Assembly: GCA_950106755.1 (NCBI GenBank)
Contig: OX467082.1
Coordinates: 36,022,001-36,086,000, forward strand
DNA from: Climacium dendroides
Taxonomy: Eukaryota > Streptophyta > Bryopsida > Hypnales > Climaciaceae
Direction of reading: 5' to 3'
DNA: 64,000 nt
The notes beneath the pieces were generated by a model. It worked only from the letters and a program-made list of their open reading frames with translations, made no database searches and was not told the DNA's origin. A program made the translations under genes and the position numbers. Below are positions 13,201 through 25,367 of this stretch, piece by piece. How positions within the stretch are numbered: position 1 is the stretch's first letter; every line of letters starts with the position of its first letter.

Positions 13201-13833
13201 CATTGGCGGCAGCTTTCTCGGCAATTTTCGCCTCAACAGCCGCTTCCGCTTCAGCCTCTGCCCACTCTCGGCGAAGTCGATCCATGTAGTTTTCTTTCGC
13301 CTTTTCCACCCGCAACACTCCCCCTTTCCACTTGCATCCATTATACTGCACTATCCACAAGACAAACCCTAAAAATGATTTTCCAAACTACAAAATTCAT
13401 ACGTCCCCTCCTATTCGCACTCTACCAGCTTAGTAGCAAAGAATGCAGCACGATGGTATTCTAATAAAAGAATAGCACTTACTGCGCTGAACAATTTCCG
13501 AAGACTTGCTTCCGACGAGGCCTCAAAGTCCACATACGCAAAACCTCGTTGCAGCGCCTCCTCAGCATCCCAACCTTTCTTCCCCTCCACCAAATCAATT
13601 CTGTGCACTGTCCCCAACGGCGCAAACCGTTGCTGCAAATCACTTGCCCCAACTGTTGGTCCCAATCCTCCTACAAACAGCCGCAACTTCAGAACCAAGG
13701 CCACAGCTTCCTTGGTCGCCTCAATCGACGTCGGCCCCCTTCTAATTTTTCCCGCCGTCTTCTTAGACAGCTTCTGGTCTTTCTTCAACTCCCCATCCCT
13801 CCGCTTCTCACCCATGGCACCCATGGATCTCAA
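10213..13833 (-). CDS. RRM nucleolar RNA-binding protein, ROS3/NOL8-like
   Basis: Five exons with GT/AG borders join in one frame: 13833-13483, 13345-13099, 12994-12886, 12650-11272 and 10976-10213. They total 2850 nt, or 949 aa plus stop. An RRM spans residues about 50-133, with RNP2 RLFVGGL and RNP1-like RGFAYVDF; the split YNGCKWKGGVLRVEKAKE closes it. A long acidic Ser/Glu/Asp-rich middle follows. The C-terminal region (FSFNFARNP, then a basic KHKAAVRKMKKMKG tail) resembles NOL8 and the Arabidopsis RRM protein REPRESSOR OF SILENCING 3. NOL8 acts in nucleolar rRNA processing; ROS3 guides DNA demethylation. Which role applies cannot be told from sequence. Starts at M1, M4 or M7 are possible. 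Telo-box motifs upstream and in intron 1 fit a ribosome-biogenesis gene. The gene looks intact. Confidence 0.85.
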
Positions 13834-13918
13834 GCACTCTAAAAGCTCTCAAAGATAGAGGCAATTCAATCGGTCAAACGATCCCATGCCGAATCCGTTT
13901 CTGCGAAACCACGCACTC

Positions 13919-14042
13919 AAACCCTAAACTGCATCAAAACCAAAATTTCTTAAATCGTGTACGAGCGCACAACGTAAGCTGCAGCACAATGCACGAATGA
14001 AAGTCAACGGAGCCAGGCCAGCCCTTCCATACAAAACCCTAA
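13919..14042 (-). promoter_or_regulatory. Two telo-boxes upstream of the ROS3/NOL8-like gene
   Basis: AAACCCTAA occurs at 13919-13927 and at 14034-14042, and AAACCCTAAAA again in intron 1 near 13364. Telo-boxes are known in plant promoters of ribosomal and nucleolar genes, which suits the gene to their left. Confidence 0.55.
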
Positions 14043-14194
14043 ACTATTGGTGTTTCCTCCCTAAACGCGACGAACGAAAATCGGCACTCGAGAACGTTGT
14101 CGCTTTCTAGCCCAGCGTCAAGTTGAATTTTTTCCAAGGATTTTCAAATATGTCATAGAGATGCTACGGTCTAAATTCCTAAACTCCACAAACA

Positions 14195-14650
14195 CTACAC
14201 GCTCTTCAGCAATGATTTGAAACCCATAGCTGCGGAATCATGAGGCAAGAAATCCAAGATCACTGAGCGTGAAAAAGTGTCCATAAATAACGAAATTGCA
14301 CTATGTTTCAAAACATTCCTCCACGTGAGAGGGTCAGAAGACAATGGAATCATGGTAAAGCTCAGCACTCCAAGGTTGACAATCCTAATGGGAAAACGAT
14401 GCTCACCTGTGAATACAACAAGCATCACCGAGCTTGAAAGTCGCACTCAGCCTCACTGAGTCAGTTGGATATTGTGGACTTGTTTGGTGTACAAAATTGG
14501 GATCATGAGTAATGTCGTACAATCTTCCAGATTGCAGTCTTCCAATTGCAAACAACAGATCTCTGGCTTTCGTCTGGCACACAGAAGTCCAACGCACATG
14601 GCAGTTTAAATCCGCGCGGAGCTGCTCTCACTCGTCCAGCGAAGCTCCTC
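14195..14650 (-). other. Possible exon(s) of an unidentified gene or gene relic
   Basis: This patch is richer in GC than its surroundings. On the minus strand an open segment (about 14597-14407) reads through LLFAIGRLQSGRLYDITHD and ends at a CACAG/GTGAGC donor. A second open frame, 14446-14195, overlaps it in another frame. I do not recognise either product. The patch could be a 5' exon, an untranslated exon or a relic. Confidence 0.25.
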
Positions 14651-14689
14651 CCTCCTCAGAACCACAAATGCAGAGAGGTAAGGCTCATG

Positions 14690-14713
14690 AAGGGTTTTTA
14701 GGGTTTAGGGTTT
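14690..14713 (+). promoter_or_regulatory. Short telomere-like TTTAGGG run
   Basis: AGGGTTTTTAGGGTTTAGGG holds about two and a half plant telomere units. It lies at the edge of the GC-rich patch, beside a GAGAG/GTAAGG donor-like site at 14675-14682. It may be a telo-box promoter element or a tiny interstitial telomere trace. Confidence 0.4.
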
Positions 14714-15155
14714 TAAAAATGACAACGTCCATGCTCAAAGGATACCAAGGAAATCTCAAGGATGAAAACAAATGTTTTGTCATCCAAATATTTCTACACA
14801 AGGATGGAAAAAAAAATTTCAATCAAAATTTCCAACTCAAGAAAATGGAAAATTCATAGATTATCATCTCATTATGTATTTTGATAGTTTTTGCTCTTTT
14901 TTCTAAATTTGAATTGTAGCCATAAAACAAATCTTCTTGAATTTGAGATCGACTATAAAAAAAAAAAGTATCAAGTCTTATTTCTACCATAGCATTATGT
15001 CAATTTCAACACTTGCATATCTAAGTGGTTCAATTTTCAATTTTTGAACCCTTGATTTATTGTAGTGTTCTAAGGCCAATATTGCTTCAAAATACACTAG
15101 AAACAATTTGTACAAACCCACATGTATAAATGGAATCATTTCTCCAAATATTTAA

Positions 15156-15794
15156 CCTCTAAATGCAAGAGGCATCAAATTTTGGTGTTGACAATATGTT
15201 GAGTTTATCTAAAATTGAACCAAGTTACAATTTTTAGTAGTTTGTATTTTTGACAAAAAAATCTTTTTGAAGCCTAGTTTTAGCATCCGAAAACCAATTC
15301 CAAAGAAGATTGATTATGATTTTTGAATTCAAGATTTTGTGCAAGGTTGGCCATTGCAATCTAGACTTTCTTTAGGGTTCTTAGAAATGAGCCTCAAATA
15401 CATTAAATCTTGGAGAAAAAATCCTATTAGAAATTCATTTAAAAAAACTATAAAGTAAATTTTGAGAGGTCATCAATTGATTGGCCTCATGCATATTAGG
15501 CTCTTCAACCTTATATTTTTTTTGGTGATGAACTTTTTAAATTTGACATGAGAAAAGAAGATTGAAGGATTTCAAATCACTTTAGCAGTTTTAACTCTCT
15601 CATGATCAAACATTATACTCTATGGATCCTTATGTAATAAAAATGTTGTGTTTTCTTTTCCTATGTGATCTCTAACATGTTTAGTTTGAAATTGTACAAT
15701 TAAAAAAATTGATGCAACTTATCAAAATGTTGGCTTTTTGTTCAACTGAGAGTGAATTCTTAGAAGTTTAAAAAAGACCTTGGGCATATAAGGG
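15156..15794. mobile_element. Non-autonomous element with TTAA target duplication (a)
   Basis: TTAA stands directly outside both ends (15152-15155 and 15795-15798). The left end is CCTCTAAATGCAAGAGGC; the reverse complement of the right end is CCCTTATATGCCCAAGGTC. The 639-bp interior has no ORF. Ends and target match the piggyBac or Kolobok pattern. Confidence 0.5.
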
Positions 15795-16459
15795 TTAATA
15801 GTTAGGCTTTTTCACCATACAACCAAATTAGATAGCAAGTGGTGAGTACAATTCATTAGAATATAGAGTTTACATTATTTTTTCAAATAAACTTGATTTT
15901 TTCCATTTTTCACAAAGTACTATATTTTGTATTAAATCAATAAGTTGTGTCTTTGATTTATGACAATGAAATTTGAATTTATATCAAGCAATCAATTTTA
16001 TTTGTTTCACAATACAATGTTACCATACAAATGAACATTTGTCACTTCAAATAAATTTTTATGGCAAACAAACCTTCAAGTATATCAAGCACTATCAATT
16101 TAATGATTGAAAATTTTGAAAATTTTGATAACACAAACTAATAGAAAATCTTTCAAACAGATAATTCATTATTTGAGTCCCTTAAACATCTATGAGGAAA
16201 ATCAGGTGTCTGATGGATGACAAAAAAATCCTTTAAATAGGAGTGATTTAAAACTAGCAATAAATTTCAATTCAACAATAATAGTAATAATAATAATCAA
16301 TATTACTAAGATATTGTAAAAATAAAAATAAGATTATTTTCTTTTTAGTTTTGTAACTTTTGATTTTGAAAGGTCACAATTTCAATTCTTCGCAATGACC
16401 ATAGACATAGAAGTAAATAAAGTAAACCACTTTCCTTTGAATTGTAGAAACAAGATTAA

Positions 16460-17121
16460 CCCCAAAAGTTTTGAGGCCAATTTTTTGTAAGAAAAACTTA
16501 AAAGTGCCATTTTTGCTTCATTTGTCAAAGAAAATAGAAAAAATAACTTTTTAAGAATTTAACCATAGGATCTTGTACTTGACTTCTCTTAGATCACGTG
16601 GTTAAAATTTCATGAAGTTTAGGAAAAACACTCAAAAAACACGCATTGTCTTGATTTTTATTCTTTAAAGAACCGTTAAGTAGAAGTAAGTTTAAGATTG
16701 AAAGAAAGACTAAATTGTTAATACCTCTAAGATGGAATTGAAACAAAATAATCCCAACAATGAAATTGTTCTAATAAGCATACTTAACCCTATCAAACAA
16801 TTTTAAAAAAAATAGCTTTCTCATCACTAGTCCAAATAGAATGTATCAAAGCATCATTTGTAGAGAAAAATATAATATTTCAAGAAAAAAAATTAATTTT
16901 AAATTTTTTTGAATTTTTTATGTTGCCCACCCACTTCCGTTTTGGCTAATTGTGTTATAAATTTTGTTCCTAGGCATCAATTGAAATAAAATTATATTCC
17001 CATGAAGCTTATATGTTTTTCTAGCTTCACAAAAAGTTTCAAAAAATAAGAATTAATAGACTGTATAAGCCTACCCAAGGGTTGCAATTTTGCTCCCATA
17101 GGGCCAATGGGACTTTAGAGG
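16460..17121. mobile_element. Non-autonomous element with TTAA target duplication (b)
   Basis: TTAA is present at 16456-16459 and 17122-17125. The left end is CCCCAAAAGTTTTGAGGCC; the right end, reverse complemented, is CCTCTAAAGTCCCATTGGCC. Its right half is recognisably the same sequence as element (d) in opposite orientation, including a shared GGGAATATAAT segment. It is 662 bp with no ORF. Confidence 0.6.
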
Positions 17122-17235
17122 TTAATAAGTATTAAAACATTTTATGATATACCAAACTTCAACTTGTAGGATAAAAAAAAAATACAAGATTCCTCAAGAA
17201 GGGAATAAGATTCATTTTCGAGAACATGTGTTTAA

Positions 17236-18199
17236 CCCCTCACTGCCCAAGGGGACCAAAAGTGTCCTCACACAGTCTAGCAATCAACTTCAAAGTGCTG
17301 CAACTTTTGCATCCAATGTTCAAATTCAATAAAAACTTGTTGGGAAAGTTGCGCATAATAGTTTGCTTTTTGTGGTAAAATTTTCAGATTTATACAAGAT
17401 GTAATGAGTTTTTGAAAGCCATTCAAAGTTCGCAGGTTCAATTTGAGTTCACCACACTGCAATGAGATGGTTGCAACTTTGGGGGCTTGTATCTTTTTCA
17501 TCAAATGTTAGTTTTCAATAAAATTTGTTGTATTTTGTTCCCCATAAAGTATACTTATTGTGATAAAATTTTCATGTCAATCCAAGTTGTTTTGAATGCT
17601 TGGGAGCAATTCGAAGTTCAAAATCCAAACATTTTTGCTTTCAGTGAACTTTGGCGGCTTATAACTTCTTCAAACAGGGGTTGTTTTCAATAATTTTTGT
17701 TGGAAAAGTTGCACTAGTTCTTGTGGTAAAAATTTCATATCAATCCAAGAAGTTATGATTGATTGAGAAGCATTTTAGTAAAGGTAGATTCAACCATATA
17801 TGTGTTTTTTTGCTACTTTTTTCATTGTTTTTTGACATTTCAAAACAATTTTGCAAATGCAATGAGTCAATTGAATGATTTTTTTTCCCACCAAAGTGTT
17901 CGTCTTTTGATTTTAAATCACTTTGTAGTTTAAAGTTTTTTCATTTGAGTAGGTTTAGAAATCGAATTTCACCTCAAAATGTGTTTTTAGGAAAATTTCA
18001 GCATCTTTTATCAACACTAAAACATTATAATTTTTCAATCTATACAGTCAAATGACCCCAAATTTGATTTACACCATCTACAACATGCACACTACAAGAT
18101 TGTAGTGTTGAGATTTTCATAACTTACTCACATTTAGACTCATAACACTCAAAAAGCAAGGTTGTTTTTTGACATGGTTACGCCTTGGGCGGTGAGGGG
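17236..18199. mobile_element. Non-autonomous element with TTAA target duplication (c)
   Basis: This is the clearest member. TTAA at 17232-17235 and 18200-18203 encloses ends CCCCTCACTGCCCAAGG and, reverse complemented, CCCCTCACCGCCCAAGG: 16 of 17 bases identical. The 964-bp interior contains diverged internal repeats of the type TTGTGGTAAAATTTTCA and no ORF. Confidence 0.75.
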
Positions 18200-18699
18200 T
18201 TAAGGTAGATACACTCAAATGTACTAACCTTAAACCACCATCTACACTGTATGTACATCTCCAAAATCAGTCCTGTACCTATGTGGAAGAAACACTTTTA
18301 GTACCAAACTTTGTTCCTTAATAACTTTTGCATACAGTATCCAAATGCCACATTCTCTGGTGCGTTGGAACCTCCTTTCACTTACCAACAAGACCATATG
18401 AAAATTTGACTAGTCTAATAATAGAAAATAGGCTTAGTAGCAAAAAGTGGCAGTTTGGGTATACCTACCTCAGAACCTCATCAGATTTTGAATTCGGCTG
18501 GCTAAAATACGAACTATCCAAAGTGAAAAACAATTTTTAATATTCCTGCAAATTCACACATACAAGTACTTGAAACCTTCAGAGTCAAATAGAAATACAT
18601 TTAAACATGGCATCTCCAAATTCAAATTCCTCAAATTCAAATTGCGCAGACTTCAATGTTCAAAACTTTTGAAAGTCACTTCACGCACAAAAATTGACG

Positions 18700-19410
18700 A
18701 AAAGTCCGATCCATCATACTACTAAAATAACAAGATCTTCCATAATGTCACATTTTTATACTATGTAATATGACAGAGGTTCAATCCCTTTGTAATATCA
18801 TATTTATACACAATATGATATTATAAAGTTTCAATAGTCATTTCACCTCTGTAATATCACACAATGTAAAAATGTGATATTACAAAAGTACAATGATATT
18901 ATGAAGATGATATTATGAAGGTTTCATATTTCTTGGCTTCATGCTTCATTTTACTTCCACAATGCTTTTATGAGCTTTTTTAAGCTTTGAATGTTTTCAA
19001 TTCTAATATTCTTTCTTACTACCAAATGATTTGAAGTTTTGTTAAATTAAAATAATTTTAGATTCTACAACAAAGTATTTAGAAAGTCTCTACAATTTGA
19101 CAAATTTGCATTTCAATTCTTCAATTTCGGTCACCATTGCTTGTGAGTGAAAAAATTTATCAAGTGATGGTGTCCTTACAATATTTTCATATCTGCAAAG
19201 CTTTTAAAAAAAAAATCATGATATAAAAAATTTCGTTAATTATTTTTTATTGTACAATATATGTATTTTCAAAAAATATTATATAAAAATATCAATATTT
19301 TCATTTAAATTTATACATATTTTATTAATCTACATTCTATCACATGAGAAATTGATGAAAGTAATATAGTTAATACATAGCAAAACAAGCGCCAATCCCA
19401 AGTCCTACAA
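18700..19410. mobile_element. Diverged DNA-element relic with TGATATTAC palindromes
   Basis: The segment holds several inverted GTAATATCAC/GTGATATTAC units (18735-18920) and ends near 19375-19410 in TACATAGCAAAACAAGCGCC. That end resembles the ends of the element at 33.17-33.94 kb. The flank CATACTACTAAAAT near 18715 is mirrored at 33980-33995. No coding capacity is visible. Confidence 0.4.
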
Positions 19411-19826
19411 TAAAAATGCTCTTACTGTATTTCTTATACTTTCAAAGCAATGGATTATGGAGCACTTCAGTAACAGACGTAATTTCAGGCTACCTTGGGT
19501 ATCACAACCTATCCATACATCAGGAAAGGAAACCAAGGAAACAAGAAAGACATGCACAGAGCATACATAATTTCAGTTCAGGGCTACCATGAACAACCCT
19601 CTCATGAGCAGAACAAGCCATTGTGTTGCTGAAAAAGCAGAATCAGAATCAGCTAAAACGAAAACAAAAGAAAAACTCGGGCAGAGGAAATTCACTTCTC
19701 CACAAAAGAAGCCAGAACTCGGTAGATAATCACAAGAGTATGCACTCGGTAGTGAAACAACTGGAGGATCTCATTAAAACAGGAATATGGAGCAACATCA
19801 ACCCAATCTAACCAAGCCTAATCGCT

Positions 19827-21162
19827 CTATTCGGGAATTTCCACCTCTCCATCGTCAATCTCCGTTTGGAGATCCTTGGGGTCTTTACCGTCCACAGTGC
19901 AACCCACAGACACACAAGTACCAAGGATTTCCTTCACGGTCCCGGACGAACTCTTCGCCATAGACCTGGGAGCCATAATTTTGGCAATCTCGATCACATC
20001 ATCAAGAGAAATGTTGCCATTGTGCTTGATGTTCTTCACCTTCTTCCTGTCCCGCTCAGGCTCCTTCAGGGCCTTAATCACCAGAGCAGCGGCGCTTGGG
20101 ACCACAGATACCTTAGCCTGGGACAATACCACCCATCAGTCTCAGCATTCACACATTAGACACTCCAATGCATATGGAACGCCAACCACGCCTATCCATC
20201 CACCATAGGGATCATAAATGTTTGGAACAGTCCGCTTCATTGAGTTGCTTTTATTGGACGATAGTCCACACATAACCCCATGATATCTCGTTTGAAGAAG
20301 ATTTCAGGTGATTGGCTAGCAAAAGGGACTTGCATACATCAGTGAACGATAAGAAAATGCGCTACACAAATCAGTGGCGTGAATTTCTTGAAGAAGTTTC
20401 GATAATTCATTTTGGAATCTGCAATCGAGCAAAATAAGGAGAGCAAGGGAAAATCTGAACAATCACGGCTTAAAATTTAACACACTGAACATCGAGGTGG
20501 GGATGCATTGTCTACTCAGAATCACGCCAGAAATGGTAAGCTTCCGCACTCAAAGCAATAACCGACATCAGCAGAAGGAGGATACAAAAGAACACACTGT
20601 AACCTAGGACAAATCCCCTTCCAGCTTCAGGGAGTAAGAACGAACCTGTCTGTTCTGCACAGTCAACTTGACTGTCACCCGAAGGCCTTTCCAGTCCCTA
20701 GCCGTCTCCTTGGCAATATCCTCACCAATTTTCTTGGGTGACAAACCAAGGGGACCAATCTTGGGCGCAAGGGAGGACGCCGCTCCTACCTCTCCACCTA
20801 CATAAAATCACCAAAATCAGAACAAGGATTCCAACACATCTCAGACTCTCAAGCAGAAGTCGGATTTTCACTACAGAAAACTGCAGAAAAAACAGAACCG
20901 ACCACAAAATCCGATATCTCATATCGGAATGAGCCGTGGAAAACGCCGTCGTGTAACGATACGCACTGACTTCCGTATCCAGTTGGGCACAAGGAAAGAG
21001 GATTACCAAATGCTTCATATCTAGGGTTTCACGAACAACCCTAAACCTCAAACGCAGGTGACTTCGCGTGGAACCAAATGTGCTCAACTTCGCAATGCAA
21101 TTCGTACCTGTGACGCGGACGTAGACTTCGACGATCTGCGTGGGATCCAACTTGGGAGGCAT
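19827..21162 (-). CDS. RPL12: 60S ribosomal protein L12 (uL11)
   Basis: Three exons, 21162-21108, 20797-20646 and 20117-19827, join in frame to 165 aa plus stop, the usual length of eukaryotic uL11. The protein starts [19 protein letters not shown]. It contains the hallmark [19 protein letters not shown], then [28 protein letters not shown] and [19 protein letters not shown]. It is a cytosolic large-subunit protein at the base of the P-stalk, binding the GTPase-centre rRNA. Introns of about 310 and 528 bp have GT/AG borders. A CCCTAAAC motif lies in intron 1 near 21043. No defect is visible. Confidence 0.97.
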
Positions 21163-21964
21163 GGTGCTCGGCGGTGGTTGGGCTCAAGAGGAGAAGAAGA
21201 GACGATCGGCGGGCTGGGGCTCAGCCGGCGGGGAGAAGACGATCAAATGAAAAGAAGTTCGGAACTAGAGATTAAGGGTTTATACGTCCTGCTTTTGGGG
21301 GTTTTAAAGTTTCTTTCGGGCAGGCTGAATCGGGCAGCCTTGGTCAGTCAAGAGGATGGATGAGAAAAGAGCGACCTAGGATGAGAAAGGAGCGACCTTG
21401 GATGAGAACGAGTGAACGAAGTGGTGCCTTCGTCACAGACGCGGCAATGCACACCACGGCAAGGTCGAAATAAGGTCGAAACACCCAAAACCGTTACTTT
21501 AAGCAATTCAGCATAGTTGGAGGCATATTTTTCTAAAAAAAAATATTTTTTAGTACATGCAAGTGAAAATCATGAATATTAACAAAAAAAAATAGATTTT
21601 TTGGACATTGTATGTAATTTCTATGATTTTTCAAATTGTTGGTTGCTTGGACCACTAAAATTGTCCTATAGATGCCCCCAAAACTAAACCTTACAAAAAT
21701 CAGTTGTCAGCAAATCACAGTCAAATATGTGTCCTTCAAATGTGTTGGCCAATCAATGTTAAGCATGTGGAGGACACATTCACCAAAGTCTAAGGACATA
21801 ATTGGATGAATCTAGGGACAAAGAATAGGAACATGTGCAGTTTTGAATGTTTCTATCTTACTTGCACAAACGCTACTATGAAGGTGGAGGCACCTATTTC
21901 CGTCATTGCAAAGGTGGAAGAACCGATTGCTTATTTGGATGCAATAACATGGTAGTAACCTTAA

Positions 21965-22596
21965 TCCCTAAAGTCCCATTGTTCCTACGGGGGACAAAAT
22001 GGATTTCGGACAGGCTTTTATGATCTCAATTTTTACTGAAACTTTTTGAAACTTTCCCATCAGATAGAAAAACTTATGCGCTTTCTGGGAATATAATCTT
22101 TATTTCAATCGGTGCCCAAGAGTAAAACTTATGTACATTTTGGAATATAATTTTTATTTCAATCGGCGCCCAAGAGCAAAACTTATGCTTCAATAACCTC
22201 AAAATGGGGGAGACTGGGCAGCAAAAAAAAAATAATAATAATTGAAATAAATTTTTTAATATTTTTTCCTTATAGATTATATTTCTTTGTAAATGCAAAG
22301 CTTTGATTCATTCCATTTGGATTTGAGATGTGAAAGTTATGGAGCTTCTTGTTTTGCGGGCAATCATAGCAACTTCTTGAAAGAAATTTATTTCTTTCAC
22401 TTTGAATGCTAACATCTTTCAACCTATATCGTTAAAAATCACAAAAAAATTATCACATGATTTAAGACAAGTGTAGAACAAGATCCTATGGTCAGATTTT
22501 AAAAAATATTTTAAAAAATTTATTTTGTAGGTGAATGTAGTAGAACTGGTAGTTTAAAGTGGTTTTGAAACAAAAATGGCCTTGGAACTTTAGGGG
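21965..22596. mobile_element. Non-autonomous element with TTAA target duplication (d)
   Basis: TTAA is at 21961-21964 and 22597-22600. The left end is TCCCTAAAGTCCCATTG; the right end, reverse complemented, is CCCCTAAAGTTCCAAGGCC. It is homologous to element (b) in inverted orientation and carries an internal near-duplicate (about 22090-22135 and 22140-22185, TTTCAATCGG[TC]GCCCAAGAG). It is 632 bp without an ORF. Confidence 0.65.
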
Positions 22597-22609
22597 TTAA
22601 GCCTTAAAC

Positions 22610-23790
22610 ATCAAGGTGAATGTTGGGTGTCCAATGGATGATAGAGAATCTATTAGTGTAAAAAAGAAGTGCAACTATTCATCCTTAGAATTCTTTGTGA
22701 AAAAGGAAGATCTTCTATAATACTTTGACTTCCGATGATTGTTTTTGGATTTTTTTAAACACATGATTCCCATGGTATTGAAATGGATGATTTCCATGCT
22801 TACCAATCCGTTGTTTAAGAATAAAATTCAATCCAAATTGCTCACAAAAATTCAATTATTTGACATTGGTATCCTTATGAAGGTCTCGCATGCCATGACA
22901 TTGTTTTCGGTAACATACAGTAACTTTCTGTGCATTTCACACTCTATCCACATGTATCTCCAGATCAATCGATGTTTCACTAAAAGAAAACTAGAATGAA
23001 TGTTTATTTGCTTCTAAATATCTAGAAATTCAAAAACATCGGAAGATCTCTCGATGTTATTATGCAAAGATCTTTGAACGTTTTGTCCAAAATTCAATGA
23101 ATAGTCCAAAAGTAGTTAAATGTGACATAAAAGTAATAAGTAAATGTTTCAATGTGAAAGGGAAATGATTTGTGACATTTAGAATATACAATAAATACAT
23201 GGATTAAATTGGAGAGGCTACTTAATACTAGGAGCTATAACATTTGTTACTAGGAAATGAAATGGACTAATTTTATACAAAGTGACAACTATTTCTCTTG
23301 CACTCCTTAGAAATTGCATGGCTAGCCATACCATGTACAATTAAATTAAAGTAGAAAATAGAAATATTGAAAATATGGCAATGCACATTCAATCTTTGCC
23401 AAGTAAACTACAACAAGTAAAAAATACTAATTTAGATCACTTTAAAAAAAATAGAAAACCATTAGGTGAGATTCAACTTTTCTAAAGGGTTGTAAGTTTT
23501 CCAAGTTCTCAGATTATGGAAGCTCAACTACAACAATAGTTTAATGTCGCAAAGTGACTACCACATTAAATAATAATAATAAATCATTTTTGAAAAAAAA
23601 TTAAACTTTTTTTTTTTTTTTTTTAGTAATTAAATTATTTTTATTTTAGCTATAGTGGTTGGTTCTCAACATGGAAAAATGCCCTGAAATGGCCGTCCAA
23701 TGTAGCTAAAAACATTTAATGATTTAGGATGTATTGAAGGGCTCTAAATGAATCTAAAACCACATGGTCCAATGAAAAACAATAAAAAAA
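22610..23790. repeat. Dispersed repeat, related to 34.4-35.0 kb
   Basis: Segments here match those at 34.4-35.0 kb in the same order. Examples are GATTTCCATG followed by ACCAA, the GAGATTCAACTT block at about 23468, and the ACTACCACATTAAATAATAATAA block at about 23558. The last block appears again near 24808. No coding capacity was seen. It is probably an old non-autonomous transposon. Confidence 0.4.
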
Positions 23791-25367
23791 TGGTAATGAT
23801 ATTTAGCTTTCTTTTTTGGTGCAAACATACTTTGTCATATCAAAACAAAAGCAAACAACAACGGAATTGCTTTTGACATGCAAATTCAAACAAGAATTGT
23901 CATGCCAAATCAATGGCATCATGCCATGCTAATTCACATACATTTCAACATGCCAACTTACATACACCAAAGCAAGCATTCCAAATCTTCCAATCCACAA
24001 GTAGTTGAGACAATTTTAATGGAAAAAAGGTGACCAATACTTGAGGAGAATGGTGTAAAGTATGGTGATTTATTACTTCCAAAGATTTGGCACAAAACAA
24101 GATTGTGGAAATGCTAGTTGTTGAAGTATCCCATGCGGATTGCCTTTCCTGCTCAAAAACTATTGTCTTATCTATATTAATGCTACCAAAACTCCCTATA
24201 CAATTCTATATTAGAAACTACCTCACTTTTTCCTTCAAATTCACTTGGCCATGCGCATGTGATGGCCTTGATTTAGCATAGGCCAAAGTGGGTATAGAAG
24301 ATGCATGATTTCTCTCTCAAAATTGAGTTTTATTATCATGTATCCATATTCCAAAGATTGGTAATTCATCCAACTAAAAAACACAAGGAAAATAAATACC
24401 ACTAGAATTTAATCCAAAGTGAAGATTGAATGTACCAAAGTACATTTGCTACAAATTGTTGTCAAATGTCGATGAGGGACTATTGTGATTTAGGATTTTT
24501 GTCTAATCTTTTCTACATTGCTCTGGAAAAAATTCCATCTTTGATACCTTAATAGGAATTGATGTTGCAAATACATTTTTGCATGAATGCCTCAAAATTT
24601 GATGCCATTCTAAGTCCAAAATAAAGTACTCCTCCATAGTGTCCTTTCATTTGTATGAAATAACCAATAGAAGTATTATTAGTGTTAGAAAGTTGCAAAT
24701 TGGAACATTAGATGATTTTTGAGACCTCCAATAGAACGTGAGTTCCTAGATTGTGGGGAATATAGGAAACTACGCCAAATCAATAGACTAACGTGGTTAG
24801 GAAATGACCACATTAAATAATAATATTCAATTAATTTTTAAATATTAAAAAATAAATTAAAAATTTATTTAAAAAATTTATAATAGATTTTTAGATTTTT
24901 TAATTACTTAATAGTTTGCTAGTGTTGCAATGGTAGACAACAAGGGGAACGATTCTAAAATATATAGTCTTCTAGAGGCCTCAAATCTCCTCCAATGGTG
25001 GCATTATCTCCAAACTTTGTGTCTACCTCGCCTTCAAAATCCAACTCTATGTCCATTCCAATATTCAGCTATGGACTTTATTAGAGTGCTTTCATGTTGT
25101 TTTGTGGCCTAAGCTACCTTTACTTTGTTTCCCTTCAACTCTCACTTTTGTTTAGTTGCTAACTAGGATTGCAGTTTAGACTAGATTTATGTGGATGTTG
25201 CACATGACAGTGCAAATTACAATGAAAACAAGTTGGTGCTACCATTGACATTGAGATTTTTCATAATATGGCTAAAAACATCTTGATGTTTTTAAGATCA
25301 TCCCCCAAAAGTGAAAAACATTTATTGCCACGTTAGTTTAGTTGATCCATTTTCATTGTAAATAAGT

